DNA from: Alphaproteobacteria bacterium
GTDB taxonomy: Bacteria; Pseudomonadota; Alphaproteobacteria; UBA2966; CAIVPW01
DNA length: 37,338 nucleotides
Direction of reading: 5' to 3'
Assembly (NCBI GenBank): GCA_018658465.1
Contig: JABHVE010000155.1
Span: forward strand, 1 to 37,338
Below the pieces are notes generated by a model. That model did not search any database and was not told where the DNA came from. It worked only from the letters and a program-made list of their open reading frames with translations. Positions 31,370-37,338 of this stretch are shown in pieces. Each line of letters opens with the position of its first letter. Within the stretch, counting starts at the first letter, position 1. Both the position numbers and the translations under genes were made by a program.

Positions 31370-33220
31370 TTAAAGCGTGAAGACGAACACGGCGTGCATG
31401 AACTGGATGTTTGCCAGTTCAGGCCACGTGTTCCGGTTACCACCGGAAACGTCACCGCCAACCATGATGGCGACATACTGCTTGCCGTCCACCGAGTAGC
31501 TCATCGGGGTCGCCTTAATCGGGGCACCCGTGCTGAACTTCCAGACTTCTTCCAGGGAGTCGCTGTCGTAAGCGACAACGTCACCATTCAGGTAACCAGT
31601 CATGACCCAACCACCTGCGGCGGCGAGCATTCCTGCACGGTTACCATAACGGACCTGGATTTTCTTGACGGTCGCACCGGTGCGGACGTCGATGGCCACC
31701 ACTGAACCGGATTCGGTCATGGTACCAACTTCGTCTTCACCGAACTCACGACCAGTCAGCGCGTTCATGCCGACCATGTCATCCATGGTGATGCCGAAGC
31801 GACCACCAGTCCAGCTGTCACGAGGTTTCACAGCGCCACCCTTGTTGATCGGGTGATCAGCCTGGTTTGTACCAGCCAGCTGGCAACCTTCGATGCCTGG
31901 GACATACATGATGCCACGGACAGGATCGGTTGCAGACGGAGGCCAGTTCTTACCACCGGAAATCCGCGGGCAGTGAATGCCGATGCGGCCATCGCGACGG
32001 GTTGCCGTTCCACGATAATCCTGCAACGCCGTGTTGGGGTTGTAGGAAGTGGGCAGGCCAGTTTTGGGATCGATGCCTTCAGTCCAGATGACATCGTTCA
32101 CATACTGTTGGGCATAAAGGAATTCGCCAGTGGCGCGATCGAAGCCATAGGAGAAGCCATTACGACCGGGGTGATAAACGATCTTACGCATTGTTCCGCC
32201 GATCTCGACGTCGATCAACGGATGCTCCGCAATTTCGTCATAATCGAACGGATCGTTCGGTGTGTACTGGAAGTACCATTTGATGTCGCCGGTATCCGGG
32301 TCCATCGCCAGGAGGCTGTCCGTGTACAGATTGTCGCCAGGACGATACTCGGGATCCCAGTCAGGACCAGGGTTACCAGTACCCCAATACATCATGTTCA
32401 GAGCATCATCGTAGGTGCCCGTCTGCCAGATGGAACCACCGCCGGTTTCCCAAGCGTTGTAATCATCCAACCATGTGGACTTGGCGATTTCGTTCGGATC
32501 GCTGTCGTTACCACCGGCGGTGTGTGTCCGCCACATGGCGGTACCGTCGTTCAGGTTGGTGCCATCGAGCCAGCCGCGAACACCATATTCGGCGCCGGCA
32601 ACACCGACGACGCTGATGTCACGAATGATCAACGGAGCATGGGTAAAGGTTTCAGCGATCGACGGGTCAGCAATGGTGCGTTCCCAATTCACTTCGCCGG
32701 AATCTTTGTCCATCGAGATCATACGACCGTCAAGGGTGATCGAAATGATGTCGTTGCCCCAGAAAACCACGCCACGGTTGTTGTTGCCGCAGCAAGCCAC
32801 TTCAGCAGCCCAGACACGGTCAGTCGCGGGGTCCATCTGCCAAACGATTTCGGAAGAGTTACCAGACCGAACATCGACCTTGTAAACAGTCCCCCAACCG
32901 TTGGGATAGTACATGAAACCATCTTCAACAACCGGTGTGCCTTCCAAGCGGCCAGCACGACGAGCGCCAGCAGCTTCGATGCCGCCAACAGCAATGGTGA
33001 AAGCGAGCTTCATGCCACCGATGTTGCCAGTGTTGATCTGAGCGTCGGACATATAACGATGTCCGAAATAGTTCTTATGGTGATGGATCCAGTTTTGTGG
33101 CTCAGCTTCGACATTTAACAGCCGTTGCATTGTCATTTCGGCCGCGTTGGCCGGAAGAGCCATGGCAACTGCCGCAATGGCAGCGCCAACGATGGCTCCT
33201 GCTTTGGTAAACGTATGCAT
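31370..33220 (-). CDS. PQQ-dependent alcohol (methanol-type) dehydrogenase with lanthanide signature
   Basis: The periplasmic quinoprotein has 616 residues and oxidises alcohols with PQQ and passes electrons to cytochrome c. The start at 33220 follows GGAGGAG; signal cleavage is near ANAAE. Eight-bladed propeller features include the vicinal disulfide Cys143-Cys144 in EVACCGNN, metal ligand Glu211 in GAEYGVRG, Asn283 in WGTGNPGP and catalytic Asp326 in NDPFDYDE. Asp328, two residues later, is the extra acidic ligand found in XoxF/ExaF-type lanthanide enzymes; calcium enzymes of the MxaF type have Ala there. Length and single-domain form (no fused haem) fit type I enzymes. The protein has its own sigma-70-like promoter and terminator. 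It is XoxF-like but I did not assign a clade. Confidence 0.93.
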   Translation of the reverse strand: MHTFTKAGAIVGAAIAAVAMALPANAAEMTMQRLLNVEAEPQNWIHHHKNYFGHRYMSDAQINTGNIGGMKLAFTIAVGGIEAAGARRAGRLEGTPVVEDGFMYYPNGWGTVYKVDVRSGNSSEIVWQMDPATDRVWAAEVACCGNNNRGVVFWGNDIISITLDGRMISMDKDSGEVNWERTIADPSIAETFTHAPLIIRDISVVGVAGAEYGVRGWLDGTNLNDGTAMWRTHTAGGNDSDPNEIAKSTWLDDYNAWETGGGSIWQTGTYDDALNMMYWGTGNPGPDWDPEYRPGDNLYTDSLLAMDPDTGDIKWYFQYTPNDPFDYDEIAEHPLIDVEIGGTMRKIVYHPGRNGFSYGFDRATGEFLYAQQYVNDVIWTEGIDPKTGLPTSYNPNTALQDYRGTATRRDGRIGIHCPRISGGKNWPPSATDPVRGIMYVPGIEGCQLAGTNQADHPINKGGAVKPRDSWTGGRFGITMDDMVGMNALTGREFGEDEVGTMTESGSVVAIDVRTGATVKKIQVRYGNRAGMLAAAGGWVMTGYLNGDVVAYDSDSLEEVWKFSTGAPIKATPMSYSVDGKQYVAIMVGGDVSGGNRNTWPELANIQFMHAVFVFTL

Positions 33221-33281
33221 TATTGGGTCTCCTCCCTCAATACCTTGTTACCCACAAAGACTATCCTTGTGTGTTTCAAGG

Positions 33282-33323
33282 CCAATTGGATTGCAATCCC
33301 CTAACCTCGGGGGGATCCCGAGG
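33282..33323 (-). promoter_or_regulatory. Structured leader of the PQQ dehydrogenase gene
   Basis: Within the 5' leader are a hairpin CCTCGGG-GGGAT-CCCGAGG (33305-33323), a perfect 12-bp palindrome GGATTGCAATCC (33288-33299) and an overlapping palindrome CCAATTGG (33282-33289). They lie 62-104 nt upstream of the ATG and downstream of the predicted transcription start, so they could be an operator or an RNA control element. Confidence 0.45.
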
Positions 33324-33383
33324 CTCGCGCGCACGCACTACTCGATTACTACTGTTAACTTTTTCTTATCGTGCACAGCGGGA

Positions 33384-33412
33384 ATGCTAAGGCGGCGTCT
33401 GCACCCCGTCAA
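33384..33412 (-). promoter_or_regulatory. Sigma-70-like promoter of the PQQ dehydrogenase gene
   Basis: On the minus strand TTGACG (33412-33407), a 17-bp spacer and TAGCAT (33389-33384) match the -35/-10 consensus in 5 of 6 and 4 of 6 positions. The leader would be about 155 nt. No -24/-12 element was found here, so the dehydrogenase is not obviously under the same sigma-54 control as the ABC operon. Confidence 0.6.
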
Positions 33413-33450
33413 GAAATTAGGGGACTGCTAACCGATAAGATCGGGCCGGG

Positions 33451-35523
33451 TTATCCGAAGCCTTCCAAAAAAGTACACCCGGTGGCCCGCGGCCCCACCA
33501 ACACGTCGTAGGCGCGACCGGCCTTAGCCACCATATCTGGTATGTCCGGGGTCAAAATAAACCCGTCCGCCGCTAAGGTATCGGCCGCCAATTTGGTCTG
33601 AGATAAAAATTCTGACCGATTGGAATAGCGCTCCGCCAACGACCGGCGAGGGTCGCCAAGGTCTGCGCGCTCTGCCGCTGTGGTTGAAAAAGGAATAAAC
33701 GAACCCGCCCAGCGGCCTAAACCGTTTGGCGCACCATAATCCCGGTGGCGCAAATTCCAGCCAGTGTAGGTGCCAAGGGGGACCGCCACCCCGGGCAAAC
33801 GAATTCCGCCCAAATCCAGACCATCGGCATCCACCATTGGCACCAATGTCCCATAGGCGTCTCCAAGCACCGCTGGCTGAAGATCAACGATACCCTGGGC
33901 CGTAAATCTGGGGCCAAGGTCCAAACGACGGGGCTGCAAATTGCCCTGGGGCAGTCGCACGTCACCAAGGGTGGGAAAGGCTGCTGTGTATTGGGCCACG
34001 GTTCCCAAGGTTCCGGCTGCCAGGGTCGGATACTGGCTGGGGGGAGGCTCGGCACCCGTGGTCGCCCAACGGTCGGTGGCCAAAAACAAGGCCCGCAGGA
34101 TTGGCCGGTGATCCAACGGATTGCGGCAGTTCTCGAAGATGCCCCGATCAAGGCCAAAGCCATTGTTGTGCTGAGCCCCGGCGATGAAATACAGGCGTGC
34201 CTTGGGGTCCAGCCCCACATCATTGGCAGCGATCACATCGGTATGCAGAAGGGAGGCGGAGCGCGTCCAATATTCCGTCGAGGTCATCGTATAGACCAAG
34301 TTTGGCACTGCCCCCGCAGCCCGCGCCCGGTCCAGAATGCTTGCGGTTTCTCCGGTCACCGGGTCGGTCACTGGGACCGTGGCGAAGGGGAAAAAGTCGG
34401 CCACCGCCCCTTGATCCTCGCGCTGGCTTTGATGGCGAGTGGTGGGGGCAAAGCGATGATTGAACGACCCCTTGCCGCCCCCTGCCACATGGATCATGGC
34501 GGCGTCGAAGACCATGCGACCGGCCGCGTCCACATGCAGCGCCTCCATGACCATGTGCTGTAGCAGCCGCCCGGATTGGGATATGCCATAGGCGATCACG
34601 GCCTGGGGGCCCACCCCATCCACCATCATCGGGTTGGCCTGACCGCCATCATCTGCCCCATCAAATCGGAAAAAGCTGATGGCGTCGCGGATTGCCGCCA
34701 ACCCCAAGCCGACCACCCGGGGATCCTTGGCCGGGTACACCAATTCGTACAAAAGCCCGGGCTGAAAGCCCCCGTCCAACGTGACCTCGGTTGGGCCCGA
34801 AATTCGCCACTGGTCATGGGGGATGACTTGGCGTGGATCGTCTGGGTTCAAGCGCCGGGTCAGCGTGGCCAGGGTGTGATCGGCCGACGCCGGTTCATAG
34901 CCCCGGGAAAATCCCCAGGCAAAGGGCGCGGCGTCTGTCACTTCGTCCACCGTGATTTCCGCCGCCACGGGGCCGGTAATCGTGGTGCTATTTTCCCTGG
35001 CGATCGGCAGATCAATTTGCAAGCGATCGTCGCCTGTCGTCACGTCCCAGTTCCAGGCGCTGGACAAATACGAATACCCCAGAAACATCAGGAAACCGTT
35101 GCCAGCGTCTGCCAAATCGGTCGGATCGTTTGACCATCTGGCGTTGTTCAGGGATCCCAGTGCCGTCAGGCTGCCGCGATTGTTGACGTCATACAGAAGC
35201 CGACCGTTGCCCAAGGATGGGTCGGCGGGCTTCAGCAAGATGAACTCTGCTGAAAACGTGATCAGCCCCCGGAGATCCACCGGCGCCAAATGAATATCGA
35301 CAATGGGGGTGTTGGCCGGGTCCGCGGGATCAATGGCAAAATGCAATCGGCCTTTTATGCGCTCGTACGCACCCGCCGGGCCGAATTCAAAGCCATCGGC
35401 AAACGGCGTCCGGCTCAAAATTTCCAGGCGATCCACCCGGGCGTTGGCAAACGTCGGCCAAACCACGGCCAGGCACACGATGAATTTGGCCAGAATTTTC
35501 ACGGTTTTTAGGTGCCCCAGCAT
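33451..35523 (-). CDS. Large exported alpha/beta hydrolase-domain protein
   Basis: The protein has about 690 residues. The ATG at 35523 begins a signal peptide (MLGHLKTVKILAKFIVCLAVV, cleavage near ANA). The nucleophile elbow is YGISQSGRLLQHM (G-x-S-x-S-G), with a histidine-bearing AGAQHNNGFG later and an FEFGPAGAYERIKGRLHFAIDP opening. The length, the YDVNNRGS segment and the final PDIPDMVAKAGRAYD are typical of the large alpha/beta hydrolase family (Abhydrolase_10-like) common in alphaproteobacteria that oxidise alcohols or degrade xenobiotics. An ester or lactone substrate is likely. It lies directly upstream of the dehydrogenase on the same strand and divergent from cytochrome c copy 3. 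Hydrolysis of an ester to an alcohol for the dehydrogenase is an attractive guess. Confidence 0.82.
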   Translation of the reverse strand: MLGHLKTVKILAKFIVCLAVVWPTFANARVDRLEILSRTPFADGFEFGPAGAYERIKGRLHFAIDPADPANTPIVDIHLAPVDLRGLITFSAEFILLKPADPSLGNGRLLYDVNNRGSLTALGSLNNARWSNDPTDLADAGNGFLMFLGYSYLSSAWNWDVTTGDDRLQIDLPIARENSTTITGPVAAEITVDEVTDAAPFAWGFSRGYEPASADHTLATLTRRLNPDDPRQVIPHDQWRISGPTEVTLDGGFQPGLLYELVYPAKDPRVVGLGLAAIRDAISFFRFDGADDGGQANPMMVDGVGPQAVIAYGISQSGRLLQHMVMEALHVDAAGRMVFDAAMIHVAGGGKGSFNHRFAPTTRHQSQREDQGAVADFFPFATVPVTDPVTGETASILDRARAAGAVPNLVYTMTSTEYWTRSASLLHTDVIAANDVGLDPKARLYFIAGAQHNNGFGLDRGIFENCRNPLDHRPILRALFLATDRWATTGAEPPPSQYPTLAAGTLGTVAQYTAAFPTLGDVRLPQGNLQPRRLDLGPRFTAQGIVDLQPAVLGDAYGTLVPMVDADGLDLGGIRLPGVAVPLGTYTGWNLRHRDYGAPNGLGRWAGSFIPFSTTAAERADLGDPRRSLAERYSNRSEFLSQTKLAADTLAADGFILTPDIPDMVAKAGRAYDVLVGPRATGCTFLEGFG

Positions 35524-35629
35524 AGATATCCCCGTGGAATCGACCGGTCTAAACAGGGGCCAAGTTGCGCCCCCTGACACAGCGCGGATATAGTCGCGCA
35601 CACATTATGATCTTTAGTTGGGGCAGGAC

Positions 35630-36217
35630 ATGCAGAAAAGAGTTGGCAAATCAGTGGCGGTTGAAAGACGTTTTTGGCTGGCAGGGACCTTTGTTGCCGT
35701 CGCAGGCTTGGCGTTAATGCTGGCATGGCCCAACCCGGCAAAATCCACCGCTGAATTGGGCGCATTGAATGCGGACCAAGCGGCCGCCATGGACCAACAA
35801 ACTGCAGCCTCGGTTGACCGAGGGCGCAAGGTATATCGGGATTCCGCCGGATGTGCTGATTGCCACGGCTGGGATGGCAAAGCAGGTATCGACGGCAAAG
35901 ACGCCCCGGCTTTGTACCAAACCGCCCTAACCGCCGAGGAAATTTTGGAAGTCATCCGCTGCGGCGCTGTGGGAACCGACATGGCACGCCATTCTGACAG
36001 CGCCTGGACCGCCGCCGCCCCGTGCTACGACGGCTTGGTAGAGGCGGACATCCAAGAAAATGAATTTCCCCCGGCCGCGCCCCGGTTCATGAGCGGACGG
36101 CAGCTAACTGACGTCGCCATGTTTGTGACCCAGATTTATAAACTGCGGGAAACGTCCTTGGAAGATTGCGAAAATTTTTTCGCGGCTGGCGATGCCAATT
36201 GTGATGCATTGCGGTAG
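35630..36217 (+). CDS. Periplasmic or membrane-anchored monohaem cytochrome c (copy 3)
   Basis: The protein has 195 residues from the ATG at 35630 (GGGGCAGG just upstream); a TTG at 35618 is less likely. One hydrophobic N-terminal helix (FWLAGTFVAVAGLALMLAW) has no clear cleavage site and may be a membrane anchor. The haem motif is CADCH (75-79), the probable axial ligand Met118, and extra Cys are at 111, 132, 180 and 191, matching copies 1 and 2. The sequence is more divergent than between copies 1 and 2. It faces away from the hydrolase gene, sharing a 106-nt divergent control region. Confidence 0.87.
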   Translation: MQKRVGKSVAVERRFWLAGTFVAVAGLALMLAWPNPAKSTAELGALNADQAAAMDQQTAASVDRGRKVYRDSAGCADCHGWDGKAGIDGKDAPALYQTALTAEEILEVIRCGAVGTDMARHSDSAWTAAAPCYDGLVEADIQENEFPPAAPRFMSGRQLTDVAMFVTQIYKLRETSLEDCENFFAAGDANCDALR

Positions 36218-36321
36218 AATTTGCTGAATTGGGTTGGAGATCTTGAGGTGAAGCCCACAAGTTCACTCACAATGACAGCGACCCAATTTGCTGCCAACGC
36301 TGTCGAGGTTTAAGGCCGACT

Positions 36322-36774
36322 ATGGGCGACACAGCCATGCCGAAACTGCCATCCGGGCTGCGCGCCTTTGCAGTAGCGATTTTTGTCGCTCTTTTGATGC
36401 TGGGGGCAAACCCGGCGTCCGCCCAAGGCCACGGTGGGGGCGGCGGCGAGGATGAAGGCGAAGGTCCCCTTTTCATCGAAATGGATACGTTTATTGTTTC
36501 CGTTTTTGATCGCGGAGCGGCCCGTGGCCGTTTGTCATTGGCCCTTGTTCTGGACGTCCCGGACCGTGCGAACGCCGCCAATGTGCGTGGGCGTATTCCG
36601 CGCCTTCAGGACTCATTCCTGAACATTTTGAACACATACCTGCAAACCCGGGCGGCGATCATCGGCGCGCCGGATTTGGATGAATTGATGGGTAAGTTTC
36701 AGGCCTTGGCTGACGAGACCTTTGGCGAGCACGTGGTTACCGTTCTGGTCAGCACTGCCATGCGGACCATGTAA
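36322..36774 (+). CDS. FliL-like protein with exported N-terminus
   Basis: The protein has 150 residues, with AAGG 8 nt before the ATG at 36322. One hydrophobic helix (AFAVAIFVALLMLGA) ends in ASAQG, a possible signal cleavage site. A Gly/Glu-rich linker (GHGGGGGEDEGEG) follows. The rest resembles the FliL periplasmic domain: FIEMDTFIVSVFD, LSLALVLDV, then RGRIPRLQDSFLNILNTYLQTR and LADETFGEHVVTVLVSTAM. FliL associates with the flagellar stator and basal body. The only other flagellar gene here is the flagellin, 28 kb away. The family call is moderate; the possible cleavage of the helix would be unusual for FliL, which is normally anchored. Confidence 0.6.
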   Translation: MGDTAMPKLPSGLRAFAVAIFVALLMLGANPASAQGHGGGGGEDEGEGPLFIEMDTFIVSVFDRGAARGRLSLALVLDVPDRANAANVRGRIPRLQDSFLNILNTYLQTRAAIIGAPDLDELMGKFQALADETFGEHVVTVLVSTAMRTM

Positions 36775-36777
36775 ATA

Positions 36778-36867
36778 CCGTTCAGAGTCACGCCGCGCAA
36801 AGCTGCGGAGCAGCACACCCGTATGCGCGCGAGGAGATCGTGACGCTTTTGCGTCACGTGAATCTGA
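36778..36867. repeat. Inverted pair of REP-like repeats (copies 5 and 6)
   Basis: One copy on the minus strand (36778-36815) ends GCGGCGTGACTCTGAACGG. A second on the plus strand (36834-36867) reads AGATCGTGACGC, a TTTT loop, GCGTCACGTGAATCTGA. Both carry the CGTGA-TCTGA flank of the copies at 26540 and 30630, so the family is dispersed and occurs in both orientations. The pair fills the gap between the FliL-like gene and the converging amidotransferase gene. Confidence 0.75.
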
Positions 36868-36875
36868 TCGGCCAA

Positions 36876-37338
36876 TTAAGAGAGTTCTGGTGCCCAATCC
36901 TTTAGAAATTTGCGCAGCCATCTGACCACTCCCGGATTGTGGCGACGGATTCCGGACAAATGCGATTCCAGCGGCTGGGCCCCAGGAAGCGACAATTGAT
37001 CCGGCGCGCGTGTCGTCCATCGGTTGACGATTTTTGCTGTGACTTCCGGGTGAAATTGCAGACCGATTGCCTGGCCATATCGGAACGCCTGATTTTCGAA
37101 CGTGTCGCCCTGGGCCAATAATTCGGCCGACTGCGGCAATCCGAATCCCTCGCCGTGCCATTGATAAACGTGCATCGGCGCGTCAAAAATCTGCACCCCA
37201 GTGCCGACTGGGCGAATTGACGTGTATCCGATCTCAAAATGGCCTTGGGCATGGGACGAAATTTCGGCACCCATGGACCTAGCCAACAATTGGGCCCCCA
37301 AACAGATGCCCAAAAACGGCTTGCCGGAGTCCACAGCC
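36876..37338 (-). CDS. Class I glutamine amidotransferase (GMP-synthase-like), partial
   Basis: The gene enters from the right edge, so the N-terminus is missing. About 153 residues are visible. The nucleophile Cys is in FLGICLGAQLLARS, and the His-Glu of the triad are in GLQFHPEVTAK. The stretch VYQWHGEGFGLP matches the stand-alone GATase1 proteins that resemble the amidase part of GMP synthase, often acting on gamma-glutamyl compounds. The C-terminal extension after the triad is about 50 residues. The substrate cannot be named. It converges on the FliL-like gene across the inverted REP-like pair. Confidence 0.88.
   Translation of the reverse strand, partial: AVDSGKPFLGICLGAQLLARSMGAEISSHAQGHFEIGYTSIRPVGTGVQIFDAPMHVYQWHGEGFGLPQSAELLAQGDTFENQAFRYGQAIGLQFHPEVTAKIVNRWTTRAPDQLSLPGAQPLESHLSGIRRHNPGVVRWLRKFLKDWAPELS

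Noticed and set aside
31853-33118. Long plus-strand open frame (421 codons)
   Set aside because: It is the mirror of the PQQ dehydrogenase gene, produced by its codon bias. No start context or domain is visible.
31370-33220. Classical calcium methanol dehydrogenase MxaF
   Set aside because: Asp328 is present where MxaF has Ala, and no mxaI, mxaJ or mxaG genes accompany it.
33451-35523. Hydrolase and dehydrogenase as one operon
   Set aside because: The 230-nt gap contains a convincing promoter and leader for the dehydrogenase, so independent transcription is more likely, although read-through is not excluded.

Overview
The window reads as a high-GC, gene-dense chromosome segment from a motile, Gram-negative alphaproteobacterium, most plausibly Rhodospirillales-like. 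The clues are a short flagellin behind a sigma-54-type promoter, many Tat or Sec exported redox proteins, class I cytochromes c, urea/amide-type ABC importers and NtrC-type regulation. The taxonomic call is an inference from gene content, not from a marker gene. No rRNA, tRNA, insertion sequence or CRISPR array was recognised.

Layout. (1) 1-1879: start of an exported cytochrome-like protein, a TPR protein and a secreted alpha/beta hydrolase. (2) 1819-6447: a branched-chain-amino-acid/urea-type ABC importer, with four genes on the minus strand and the binding protein divergent. (3) 6463-8488: a DnaQ-like exonuclease, a small inactive nuclease-fold protein and a flagellin with its own promoter and terminator. 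(4) 8513-22399, all minus strand: a PQQ-alcohol-dehydrogenase-associated locus. It holds ApbE, a NosR-type FMN/Fe-S membrane protein, an ABC-2 permease, an ABC binding protein, a YVTN beta-propeller, a cupredoxin-like protein, a sigma-54 response regulator with its histidine kinase, the matching ABC ATPase, and a NitT/TauT-type importer. (5) 22701-24708: a three-gene membrane operon with a MotA/TolQ/ExbB-like channel protein. (6) 24861-27398: a degenerate exported nuclease-fold protein, a pentapeptide-repeat protein and an unknown exported protein. (7) 27604-36217: three related monohaem cytochromes c, an FG-GAP/ASPIC protein, a small exported protein, a PQQ-dependent alcohol dehydrogenase and a large exported alpha/beta hydrolase. 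(8) 36322-37338: a FliL-like protein and a partial class I glutamine amidotransferase.

How it may work together. The dehydrogenase at 31370-33220 carries the Asp-Tyr-Asp signature of lanthanide-dependent quinoproteins. The permease, binding protein, propeller and ATPase in region 4 belong to families tied by earlier work in Pseudomonas putida (PedA1A2BC) and Methylorubrum (Lut) to lanthanide-dependent growth. The neighbouring cytochromes are candidate electron acceptors. A near-perfect -24/-12 promoter (15766-15780) lies between the sigma-54 regulator and the cupredoxin/propeller/ABC operon, with two inverted repeats upstream of it, so the locus appears to be controlled by its own two-component system. 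The most unusual features are the NosR/ApbE pair appended to this operon with no N2O reductase in view, the NitT-type importer upstream of the same regulatory genes, and a set of REP-like palindromes between transcription units.
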